DNA from: an uncultured Selenomonadaceae bacterium
GTDB lineage: Bacteria; Bacillota; Negativicutes; Selenomonadales; Selenomonadaceae
Length of the DNA: 7,665 bases
Direction: 5' to 3'
NCBI GenBank assembly: GCA_905236665.1
Contig: CAJONF010000104.1
Span: 1 to 7,665, forward strand
This document shows, in pieces, positions 1 through 6,374 of this stretch (the stretch's first letter is position 1; every line of letters begins with the position of its first letter). Made by a program: the position numbers and the translations under genes. The notes beneath the pieces are model-generated. The model made no database searches, was not told where the DNA came from, and worked only from the letters and a program-made list of their open reading frames with translations.

Positions 1-108
1 GCCGATTTGCAAATTTTATTAAAAAATATGCGCGAAGATTTGTCAAAACACGTCGGCGAGGCTGAACAATCCGACGATATAACTATGTTCGCGCTCAGAT
101 TTAAATAA
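1..108 (+). CDS. C-terminal end of a PP2C/SpoIIE-type serine phosphatase (partial)
   Basis: The reading frame is open from the first base to a TAA at 106-108 and gives 35 residues. It ends in E-Q-S-D-D-I-T-M-F-A-L-R-F-K, which matches the closing motif of the SpoIIE/RsbU group of PP2C-like phosphatases (D-D-I-T followed by a hydrophobic beta strand). The paired aspartates in that motif belong to the Mn/Mg site of the family. Such proteins dephosphorylate anti-sigma-factor antagonists or act as outputs of signalling modules. Only this tail is visible, so any N-terminal sensor domain and the exact partner are unknown. It is convergent with the CDF gene, with five bases between the two stop codons. 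Confidence 0.7.
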   Translation, partial: ADLQILLKNMREDLSKHVGEAEQSDDITMFALRFK

Positions 109-147
109 AAAAATCAGCAATATTGGTGGTCAAGATGAATAATTGCT
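107..147 (-). terminator. Possible intrinsic terminator of the CDF gene
   Basis: Read on the minus strand, AGCAAT plus ATT (147-138, one bulged T at 141) can pair with AATATTGCT (124-116). The loop is about 13 bases. The stem is followed by GA and a run of seven T (113-107). The stem is AT-rich and includes the CDF stop codon, so it is weak. It has no U-tract in the other direction, so the convergent phosphatase gene has no visible terminator within the window. Confidence 0.4.
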
Positions 148-1250
148 CGGTCGTCAGCGTGCAGTTTAATCAATCGCCGTTGAAATTCTTTTCGCAATTC
201 GCGATCGCTCATCAAAAAATTCCAAGGGACTGCCACGTCGAAAATTAATTTCCTGCCCGATTTATAAGGCACAATTCTAAAATCATGTAGAGATAGTCGC
301 GAATCAATATCGACTAAAATTTTTTCGGCAAGATCTTTATGTTCATCGAAAGCTTTATCGCCGATAACAACCGGGTCGACGTGCAACGTCACGGAAATTT
401 GAAATGTCGATTGAAGTTTTCGCTCTAAGCGGTCAATAATTTCATGAGCCTCCAAAAGTTTCAAAGTCGCGGGCATTTCGACGTGCATTGAAACAAAAAT
501 TCTGTTCGCGCCGTAATTATGAATGATTAAATCATGAACTCCTAAAATTTCGGGCGTTTGTGTGACAAAATTTTTTATTCCGGCGATTAATTCGGGATCT
601 GGTTTATAACCGAGTAAAGGATTTAAAATTTCTTTCAAAGACGTAAAACCTCCGCGAAAAATGAACGCTGAGATAAAAATTCCTGCGCAACCGTCAATAT
701 TTATGCCGAATTCGAGATAAATTACTGCAGAAATTATAACTACCCCAGTTGCAATACAATCTGTAAAACTATCGAGCGACGCCGCGCCAATCGCCGCCGA
801 ATTTATCTTTTTAGCCGCGTGTTTATAAAAAATTCCGAGAAAAAGTTTAACAAAAACTGACAAAATCAGTACAAACAGAGTAATTTTATCAATTTTTAGG
901 TCTTCCGGCGAAATAATTTTCTCAATAGAGGTATAAAGCAGTTCGCCACCAACAAAAATCATGCCGGCCGCCATGAAAAGTCCAGCGAGATATTCTGCAC
1001 GACCATGTCCGAAAGGGTGCTCCTCATCGGCGGGTTTTGCGGCAATTTTGAATCCAAAAAGCATAATTAAGGCGGTTCCGGCGTCGGAAATATTGTTAAA
1101 AGCGTCCGCAACGATAGAAATTGCGCCGCTCACCAAACCAATCGTCAATTTTACACAACTAAGCAAAATATTGACGAAAATTCCTACGCCGCTGATAAAT
1201 TTTCCAAAATTTTCGCGATTTGAAGTGTTAAAAACATTTTTCCAAGACAT
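114..1250 (-). CDS. Cation diffusion facilitator (CDF) family transporter, probably Mn(II)-type
   Basis: This is an inner-membrane proton-coupled efflux protein for divalent metal ions, 378 residues long. Six hydrophobic segments lie at roughly 20-44, 44-70, 86-109, 122-145, 152-179 and 183-205. TM2 carries D49 and the N52-x3-D56 metal motif, and TM5 carries D160-x3-D164. The family signature HPFGHGRAEY is at 78-87. A cytoplasmic CDF C-terminal domain follows (about 210-292, with HNYG, HVE and LHVDP). In established CDF classifications NxxxD/DxxxD is typical of Mn exporters, while Zn types carry HxxxD in both helices; assignment to Mn is therefore inference. About 80 extra residues (295-378) extend past the usual ~300-residue family length. 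The ATG is preceded in frame by TAA. The nearest Shine-Dalgarno (GGAG, 1270-1267) is 16 bases away, which is long. The start overlaps the cobD end by 23 bases, so the two are probably co-transcribed and translationally coupled. Confidence 0.9.
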   Translation of the reverse strand: MSWKNVFNTSNRENFGKFISGVGIFVNILLSCVKLTIGLVSGAISIVADAFNNISDAGTALIMLFGFKIAAKPADEEHPFGHGRAEYLAGLFMAAGMIFVGGELLYTSIEKIISPEDLKIDKITLFVLILSVFVKLFLGIFYKHAAKKINSAAIGAASLDSFTDCIATGVVIISAVIYLEFGINIDGCAGIFISAFIFRGGFTSLKEILNPLLGYKPDPELIAGIKNFVTQTPEILGVHDLIIHNYGANRIFVSMHVEMPATLKLLEAHEIIDRLERKLQSTFQISVTLHVDPVVIGDKAFDEHKDLAEKILVDIDSRLSLHDFRIVPYKSGRKLIFDVAVPWNFLMSDRELRKEFQRRLIKLHADDRAIIHLDHQYC

Positions 1251-2256
1251 TTAACAGAAAAATATTCTCCTTTCTTAAACGAATTGCCGAACGAAGATAA
1301 CTTCCGTCTAATCCAACGAAATTTTTACAACTTCTAAGCAAAATTTTTTCGCCGCGCAGTTTCTGCAAAATTTCTTCTGCTTTTTCATGTTGAAACAGCA
1401 CGAAATTTACAGTTGGGGAAAAAATTTTTACTTTTGGAAGATTTTTTAGCCGTTCGACGAAAAATTTTTGCTCTTCTGCAAGCCAAACGCGTGTTTTTAG
1501 TAAAAAATCTTCGTCAGATAGTGCCGCGACGCCAGCTTTTTGCGCTAAAAAATTCACATTCCAAACGTCTTTCGACAAATTTAATTTTTGAGCTAAATTT
1601 TCTTCCACGACAGCAAAACCAAGTCGCAGGCCAGGAATTGCAAAAATTTTCGTCAAAGATTGTACGACAGTGATTTTTTTTGACGAAAATTTTTTTAAGG
1701 ACTCAATTTCTAGAAAATCTATGAAAGATTCGTCGATTAAGACATTTGCAAATTGCGAAAGCCATAAAATTTTCTCTGTAGCGATTAAATTTCCCGTCGG
1801 ATTATTTGGACGTCCGATTATCACACAATCGGAGGGAGATTTTATTTTTTTGCGGATTTTTTCCACGTCAAGCGCGAAATTTTCATCTGCACGCGTAAAA
1901 AAATAAATTATTTCGCAATTTGCAGCTCGTGCCGCCCGCTCATATTCCGAAAAACTAGGTACGGGGATTATAACTCGTTCGGGGCGCGTGGTGTTTAGGT
2001 ATAAATAAAAAAATTCTGCCGCGCCGTTTAGTAAAACTAAATTTTTTTCCGAAACTTCATATCTTTTAGCAATTTTTTTTTTAAGTTCAGTAAAATTTGG
2101 GTCTGGATAGTTCACAATGCCGCGCAAATTCTCTTTTAACGCCTGAAAAATTTTTTCCGACAAGCCGAGTGGGTTTATATTCGCGCTAAAATCGAGCCAA
2201 TCGCCGGATTTACCTTTTGCGTCATAAATTTGCCCGCCGTGTTCGTATTTTTCCAA
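1228..2256 (-). CDS. cobD: Threonine-phosphate decarboxylase CobD (PLP-dependent, cobamide biosynthesis)
   Basis: CobD decarboxylates L-threonine O-3-phosphate to (R)-1-aminopropan-2-yl phosphate, the linker of the cobalamin nucleotide loop. The 342-residue protein is a fold-type I PLP enzyme of the HisC/CobD family. The N-terminal YEHGG and DFSANINPLG (22-31) are typical of CobD rather than HisC. NNPTG is at 151-155, the pyridine-binding Asp at 175 (IDESF), the Schiff-base Lys at 203 (SLTKIFAIPGLRLGF), and C-terminal substrate-binding arginines near 322-326. The frame is open up to an ATG at 2295. I prefer TTG at 2256 because GGAGG (2269-2265) lies exactly 8 bases upstream and homology begins at that point; the longer start would place the Shine-Dalgarno inside the gene. 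A run of ten A (coding strand, 2082-2073) encodes Lys-Lys-Lys. No other cobamide gene is visible nearby. HisC activity cannot be fully excluded from sequence alone. Confidence 0.88.
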   Translation of the reverse strand: MEKYEHGGQIYDAKGKSGDWLDFSANINPLGLSEKIFQALKENLRGIVNYPDPNFTELKKKIAKRYEVSEKNLVLLNGAAEFFYLYLNTTRPERVIIPVPSFSEYERAARAANCEIIYFFTRADENFALDVEKIRKKIKSPSDCVIIGRPNNPTGNLIATEKILWLSQFANVLIDESFIDFLEIESLKKFSSKKITVVQSLTKIFAIPGLRLGFAVVEENLAQKLNLSKDVWNVNFLAQKAGVAALSDEDFLLKTRVWLAEEQKFFVERLKNLPKVKIFSPTVNFVLFQHEKAEEILQKLRGEKILLRSCKNFVGLDGSYLRSAIRLRKENIFLLNVLEKCF

Positions 2257-2264
2257 AATATTTA

Positions 2265-2269
2265 CCTCC
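2265..2269 (-). promoter_or_regulatory. Shine-Dalgarno GGAGG that fixes the cobD TTG start
   Basis: On the minus strand GGAGG is followed by an 8-base spacer (TAAATATT) and TTG at 2256. This decides the TTG start over an in-frame ATG 39 bases further upstream, which has no ribosome-binding site of its own and would fall upstream of this one. Confidence 0.8.
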
Positions 2270-2286
2270 ACAAGAAATTTTTCATG

Positions 2287-2316
2287 ATTATACAAAAAAA
2301 AATCCGTTCAAAGCAA
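2287..2316 (-). promoter_or_regulatory. Candidate cobD promoter with consensus -10
   Basis: On the minus strand a perfect TATAAT occupies 2292-2287, about 30 bases before the TTG start of cobD. The best -35 at a workable distance is TTGCTT (2316-2311, spacer 18), which is poor. A better-looking TTGAAC (2311-2306) lies only 13 bases away, too close. The -35 region falls inside the alaS terminator stem. The predicted transcription start near 2280 leaves a leader of roughly 24 bases. The -10 is convincing; the complete promoter is tentative. Confidence 0.5.
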
Positions 2317-2327
2317 ATTGAACGGAT
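2294..2327 (-). terminator. Intrinsic terminator downstream of alaS
   Basis: ATCCGTTCAA (2302-2311) and TTGAACGGAT (2318-2327) form a perfect 10-bp stem around a 6-base loop. Read on the minus strand the stem is followed by an uninterrupted run of nine T (2302-2294, the first within the stem). It sits 19 bases beyond the alaS stop codon. On the + strand the hairpin is followed by AAA and a run of T, so some bidirectional activity is conceivable, but no + strand gene ends here. Confidence 0.9.
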
Positions 2328-2346
2328 AAATTTTTTAAAAAATTTT

Positions 2347-4968
2347 TCAAGCAAGCGATTGCAGGATTTTTTTCGCCGCGTCGAACATTTGCGGGATACC
2401 TTCGGGATTTTTGCCGCCAGCTTGAGCCATATCTGGACGCCCGCCGCCGCCGCCGCCAACAAATTTTGCAATTTCTTTAACGATTTTTCCCGCGTGCACA
2501 CCTTTTTTAACAGAATTTTTATCAGCTTTGACAATTAAGGAAACTTTTTCGTCATTTATCGCCGCGAGTACGAGAACACCGCCGTTTTCGAGCTTGTCAA
2601 TAAGAAAATCTGCAACGTTACGCAATTCTTCGGGATTTTTCGCTTGAACAACGCCTTTTAAATACTTAAACGATCCAATTTCTTCCACGCCGACCAAAAG
2701 TTTCTGCGCTTCTGCGCGTTCGCGGAGTTTTTCCATTTCATCAAGCTTTTTGCGCATATTTTTATCTTCTGCGACCATTTTTTCTATCTGTACAGGCAAA
2801 TCTTCAGCGCGAACCTTCAAAATCTCGGAAATTTCGTTCAAAATTTCGTTTTGTTTAGTTGAATCTTTAATTGCGGCGCGTCCGGTGATAGCCTCAATAC
2901 GACGAACGCCCGCCGCAATGCCGCCTTCGCTGACGATTTTAAATCTGCCGATTTGCCCGATATTTTTAACGTGAGAACCGCCGCAAAGTTCGCAACTGAA
3001 GTCTTCAACGCTGACAACACGCACAATTTCTCCGTATTTTTCGCCGAAAAGTGCCATTGCGCCGAGTTTTTTAGCTTCATCAATCGGCATTTGCTTAATC
3101 TCAACGTCGACGGCTTTCAAAATTTCTTCGTTGACCAATTCTTCCACGTCCGCGAGCTGTTGAGGAGTAACTGGCTCGAAATTTGAAAAGTCAAAGCGCA
3201 AACGTTCGGGCGTGACTAAAGAGCCGGCTTGATTTACTTGGTTGCCGACGACCTTTTTTAACGCCGCCTGCAAAAGATGAGTGGCGGTATGATTTCGGGC
3301 GGAAGAAAGTTTTTTATCGCGGTCGATTTTGATTTCAACGACATCGCCAACTTTAATTTGCCCTTCTTCAATGTAAGATTCGTGATAAATCGTGCCGTCC
3401 GGCAATTTTTTTGCATTGGAAACCTTAATTTTGCCCAATTCGCCGATTAAATAGCCTTCGTCGCCGACTTGACCGCCGCCTTCAGCATAAAACGGCGTAT
3501 TTTCCAAAATAATTCCTGCAGAATCGCCGTCTTGCAATTCGTCGACAAGTTTTCCGTCTTTCCACAACGCAAAAACTTTTGATTCGGTGCAATTTTCCTC
3601 GTGTTTAAGGTGTTCAGTGTCGACATTGAGCAGGTCGGGAACATCAAGGCGTTCATTTGCAGCGCGAGCGGCGCGGGCGCGTTGACGTTGAGCCTCCATT
3701 GCCGTATCAAAACCTTTTTTATCAGGAGAGAGATTATTTTCTTGCAAAATTTCTTCGGTGAGTTCAAATGGAAAACCGAACGTGTCATAAAGTTTGAAAC
3801 AAATTTCGCCGTCGAGTTCGGATTTATTTTGAGACTTCGCGGCGTCTATTTCATGAGTCAAAACCTCAATCCCCTGCGCGAGCGTGGCGGCGAATCTGTC
3901 TTCCTCCAATCGCACGACTTTTTTTATGTAGCCGATATTTTTGGCGAGTTCCTCAAAATCGGGAATATCGCCGTAAATTTTGGCAACAGAATCAATCGCG
4001 CCCTCAAGGAACGCATTTTTTATGCCGAGCATACGCCCATGACGAATCGCCCGCCGCAAAATTCTGCGCAGAACATAGCCGCGTCCCTCATTTGACGGCA
4101 AAATTTTATCCATAATCATGAACGCCATAGACCGCGCATGATCGGCGATAACTTTCATGGAAATATCGCGTTTGGCGTCCGCGCCGTATTTCAAGCCGCT
4201 GATTTTTTCTACGTATTCGATTATCGGAAAAAGTAAATCCGTCTCGAAATTGGAATTTTTTTGTTGCAGGACGCTGGCAAGACGTTCAAGCCCGCAACCA
4301 GTATCGATATTTTTATGTTCAAGCGGCTTGTATTCGCCGTCTTCGGTTTTATCAAACTGCGTGAAAACCAAATTCCAAATCTCTAAAAATCTGTCACAGT
4401 CGCAACCGGGTGCGCAGGTATCTTTTCCACAACCGCGCTCCTCGCCCAGGTCGATATAAATTTCACTGTCTGGGCCACACGGTCCGGGACCAATCTCCCA
4501 GAAATTATCATCAAGGCGCACGATGTGAGCGGGATTAAGTCCAGGCTGTTTCAACCAAATTTTTTCTGCCTCGTCGTCGTTGGGATAAATCGATACCCAA
4601 AGTTTTTCACGCGGCAAGCCGCAAACGTCCGTTAAAAATTCCCATGCCCAAGGAATTGCGTCCGCTTTGAAATAATCGCCGAATGAAAAATTTCCCAGCA
4701 TCATAAACGCCGTATGATGACGCGCTGTCCGCCCGACGTTTTCTATATCGCCCGTGCGCACGCAACGTTGATTCGTCGTAACGCGGGGACATGGCGGCTT
4801 GAGCTTTCCTGTGAAAAACGGTTTAAGCGGCGCCATTCCCGCGCCAATCATTAACAACGTCGGGTCGTTCTCTGGTATCAGCGAAAAGCTCGGCATGATT
4901 AAATGTCCCTTGCTCTCGAAAAATTTCAAGAACGCCGACGCGATTTCTTTTCCTGTCATGTATTTCAA
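2347..4968 (-). CDS. alaS: Alanyl-tRNA synthetase (AlaRS)
   Basis: AlaRS attaches alanine to tRNA-Ala and hydrolyses Ser- and Gly-tRNA-Ala in the cytoplasm. The 873-residue length is normal for the bacterial enzyme. The class II catalytic core is at about 5-240 (GAGMAPLKPFF, GNFSFGDYF, and the motif 3 region IDTGCGLERLASVLQ at 221-235). The tRNA-binding helical domain follows (about 241-460, with RGYVLRRILRRAIRHGR). The editing domain carries the zinc ligands H560, H564 (HTATH), C662 and H666 (CELCGGSH). A coiled segment at about 705-760 leads to the C-Ala domain with the six-glycine loop at 838-843 followed by RPDMAQAGG. A Cys-rich loop at 180-191 (C180, C185, C189, C191) occurs in related AlaRS and may bind metal. 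I choose TTG at 4968 because GGAGG (4980-4976) is 7 bases upstream; the ATG three codons later (4959) would be 16 bases away. The gene has its own promoter and terminator. Confidence 0.98.
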   Translation of the reverse strand: MKYMTGKEIASAFLKFFESKGHLIMPSFSLIPENDPTLLMIGAGMAPLKPFFTGKLKPPCPRVTTNQRCVRTGDIENVGRTARHHTAFMMLGNFSFGDYFKADAIPWAWEFLTDVCGLPREKLWVSIYPNDDEAEKIWLKQPGLNPAHIVRLDDNFWEIGPGPCGPDSEIYIDLGEERGCGKDTCAPGCDCDRFLEIWNLVFTQFDKTEDGEYKPLEHKNIDTGCGLERLASVLQQKNSNFETDLLFPIIEYVEKISGLKYGADAKRDISMKVIADHARSMAFMIMDKILPSNEGRGYVLRRILRRAIRHGRMLGIKNAFLEGAIDSVAKIYGDIPDFEELAKNIGYIKKVVRLEEDRFAATLAQGIEVLTHEIDAAKSQNKSELDGEICFKLYDTFGFPFELTEEILQENNLSPDKKGFDTAMEAQRQRARAARAANERLDVPDLLNVDTEHLKHEENCTESKVFALWKDGKLVDELQDGDSAGIILENTPFYAEGGGQVGDEGYLIGELGKIKVSNAKKLPDGTIYHESYIEEGQIKVGDVVEIKIDRDKKLSSARNHTATHLLQAALKKVVGNQVNQAGSLVTPERLRFDFSNFEPVTPQQLADVEELVNEEILKAVDVEIKQMPIDEAKKLGAMALFGEKYGEIVRVVSVEDFSCELCGGSHVKNIGQIGRFKIVSEGGIAAGVRRIEAITGRAAIKDSTKQNEILNEISEILKVRAEDLPVQIEKMVAEDKNMRKKLDEMEKLRERAEAQKLLVGVEEIGSFKYLKGVVQAKNPEELRNVADFLIDKLENGGVLVLAAINDEKVSLIVKADKNSVKKGVHAGKIVKEIAKFVGGGGGGRPDMAQAGGKNPEGIPQMFDAAKKILQSLA

Positions 4969-4975
4969 AATAAGA

Positions 4976-4980
4976 CCTCC
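4976..4980 (-). promoter_or_regulatory. Shine-Dalgarno GGAGG that fixes the alaS TTG start
   Basis: On the minus strand GGAGG is separated from TTG (4968) by the 7 bases TCTTATT. The alternative ATG at 4959 is 16 bases away. The resulting N-terminus, M-K-Y-M-T-G, fits the common AlaRS beginning. Confidence 0.75.
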
Positions 4981-5000
4981 AAAAATTTTTTTGCCCGCGA

Positions 5001-5029
5001 ATTATAGCACAGCGGTTTTCGATTGTCGA
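5001..5029 (-). promoter_or_regulatory. alaS promoter (extended -10)
   Basis: On the minus strand TCGACA (5029-5024, five of six to the -35 consensus) and a perfect TATAAT (5006-5001) are separated by exactly 17 bases. TGC directly before TATAAT gives a full extended -10 element. The predicted start near 4994 leaves a leader of about 26 bases, with no room for a T-box or other riboswitch. The -35 begins just 7 bases beyond the stop codon of the upstream carboxypeptidase gene. Confidence 0.85.
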
Positions 5030-5036
5030 TTGATAG

Positions 5037-6182
5037 CTAACTAAAAAGCGGAGCAACGATACTCACAAAGAACGAACCTAGGCTAAAACCTTCTTTAACA
5101 TTGTCACGGGCGACAAGTGGTACACGTGCCACAGGTTTTCCGTCATAGCGCAAAACTGCCTCGCCCAAAATTTTTCCTTCGTCGATACCATTGCTCGCGT
5201 CCACAACCTTTGGCAATTCGTAAGTGACTTTCAAAAGTTTAGAGTCTTCACCGGACATGAGCGGGAAGGATAAATCGCCCTCCGGTCTGACGTAAAGAGT
5301 TGCTTGCTTGCCGCCGCTGACGAAAACTTTTTTCTCGATTCGTTTTTCGTTAATGGCGTCAATCATTCTCACGCGTTCAAAGCCGTAATTTAAAAGGGTC
5401 GTTGCATCATCAAAGCGCGTATCCTGATTTGTCGAACGCATGACAACGGCAACCAGTTCAAGTTCGCCACGTTTAGCCGAAGCCGCAAGGCAACCGCCCG
5501 CCGCTTGTGTCCAGCCGGTTTTAATGCCATTCGCGCCCTTGTACTTGCCTAAAAGTTCGTTTGTATTGTTCAGTTCCGCCCACTTGTCTTTAGGGTAAAT
5601 CCAATGAATAGAAGTTCGCCGCGTCTCTACAATTTTTCTAAAGTCGTCGTTCTTCAAGCAGTGAACGGCAATACGCGCCATATCTGCGGCGGTTGAGTAG
5701 TGATTGGCGGCGGGCAAGCCGTTGGGATTTTCAAAGTGAGAATTTTTACAGCCAATTTTTTTAGCTCTGTCGTTCATCATGTCGGCAAATTCTGAAACAC
5801 TGCCCGCAACCGTTTGAGCCAGAGCAATCGCGCCGCCGTTTTCCGAAACGAGCAGGACGGCAGTTATCATGTCCTGCGCGCTGACAGAATCAATCGTCGA
5901 CCAGTTCAGCGTATTATCTTCGGCGAAAACCGCTGTTGGGCTCATGAAAATCTCTTCTGTAGGTTTTAGTTTTTCCAGCGCGATAATACACGTCAACATT
6001 TTCGTCATGGAGGCGGGCGGGTGTTCAGCGTTGGCATTTTTTTCATAGATGATTCGCCCCGTAGATGCCTCGACCAATATAGCTGATTCGGCAGAAATTT
6101 TCGGTTCGCCGCTCGCCGCCAGAGCAAATGAATTCACCGCCGCGACGATAAAAAATATTGCGACTACTAAAAATTTTTTCAT
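5037..6182 (-). CDS. Serine-type D-Ala-D-Ala carboxypeptidase (penicillin-binding protein, peptidase S11)
   Basis: This exported enzyme removes the terminal D-Ala from peptidoglycan pentapeptides and so limits cross-linking (DacA/DacF group). It has 381 residues, typical for the family. Residues 1-22 form a signal peptide (MKK, a hydrophobic core, then A-L-A before the likely cleavage site). The three active-site motifs are S58-M-T-K61, S113-E-N115 and K221-T-G223. The second motif reads S-E-N where many relatives have S-G-N or S-A-N; the catalytic Ser and Asn are kept. A PBP5-type C-terminal beta domain covers about 275-358. The last ~18 residues (EGFSLGSFFVSIVAPLFS) look like the amphipathic membrane anchor of the group. 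The ATG has GGAG (6194-6191) 8 bases upstream. I see no terminator after the gene, so transcription may run on into alaS. The family is certain; the precise paralogue (dacA, dacB or dacF) is not. Confidence 0.95.
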   Translation of the reverse strand: MKKFLVVAIFFIVAAVNSFALAASGEPKISAESAILVEASTGRIIYEKNANAEHPPASMTKMLTCIIALEKLKPTEEIFMSPTAVFAEDNTLNWSTIDSVSAQDMITAVLLVSENGGAIALAQTVAGSVSEFADMMNDRAKKIGCKNSHFENPNGLPAANHYSTAADMARIAVHCLKNDDFRKIVETRRTSIHWIYPKDKWAELNNTNELLGKYKGANGIKTGWTQAAGGCLAASAKRGELELVAVVMRSTNQDTRFDDATTLLNYGFERVRMIDAINEKRIEKKVFVSGGKQATLYVRPEGDLSFPLMSGEDSKLLKVTYELPKVVDASNGIDEGKILGEAVLRYDGKPVARVPLVARDNVKEGFSLGSFFVSIVAPLFS

Positions 6183-6374
6183 GTTTAGATCTCCGTTCGT
6201 GAGAAAATTTTTTCTGTAGATAAATTCACAGTGATTATCAATTCAAAAAATTTTATAGGCGGCAGGAATATAACATTGTTCGTTGAAATAGAACTGAAAA
6301 TTTTCCGCTAAATATAAAACTTGCGAAAGAACGCGCTAACTGCTATCATATACAAAAGCTAAGGAGGCGGCTCA
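6183..6374. promoter_or_regulatory. Divergent intergenic region between the carboxypeptidase and divIC-like genes
   Basis: These 192 bases separate two genes transcribed away from each other, so they must hold both promoters. The rightward promoter is clear and listed separately. For the leftward gene I can see only weak candidates on the minus strand: TTGATA (6241-6236) with TACAGA at 17 bases, TTGAAT (6246-6241) with TTATCT at 17 bases, and an isolated TATAAA at 6256-6251. None stands out. I see no riboswitch-like structure or strong inverted repeat. Confidence 0.5.
6321..6349 (+). promoter_or_regulatory. Promoter of the divIC-like / S1 / tilS cluster (extended -10)
   Basis: TTGCGA (6321-6326, four of six to the -35 consensus) and TATCAT (6344-6349, five of six to the -10) are separated by exactly 17 bases. 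TGC precedes the -10, giving an extended -10 element like that of alaS. The predicted start near 6356 leaves a leader of about 19 bases carrying AAGGAGG. Confidence 0.8.

Noticed and set aside
961..1254. + strand open frame opposite the CDF N-terminus
   Set aside because: Complement of the conserved HPFGHG and NxxxD region of the transporter; no independent start signal.
2331..2347. Short AT palindrome TTTTTTAAAAAATTTTT between alaS and its terminator
   Set aside because: It can fold only with A-T pairs and is part of the general AnTn bias; the real terminator is the GC-containing stem next to it.
2439..2459. GCC trinucleotide run resembling a microsatellite
   Set aside because: It encodes the conserved six-glycine loop of AlaRS, followed by the family motif RPDMAQAGG, so coding constraint explains it.
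2262..2534. Minus-strand open frame across the alaS end and terminator
   Set aside because: It runs in another frame through the alaS C-terminus and the terminator hairpin, is extremely Lys-rich, and has no family resemblance.
3601..4095. Long + strand open frame of 164 codons inside alaS
   Set aside because: It lies wholly opposite the conserved alaS gene, has no ribosome-binding site or recognisable motif, and is a shadow frame.
6226..6240. Fur-like site on the minus strand (TGATAAT, one base, ACTGTGA)
   Set aside because: The first half fits the Fur 7-1-7 consensus, but the second matches only four of seven bases, and a cell-wall carboxypeptidase is not an expected Fur target.
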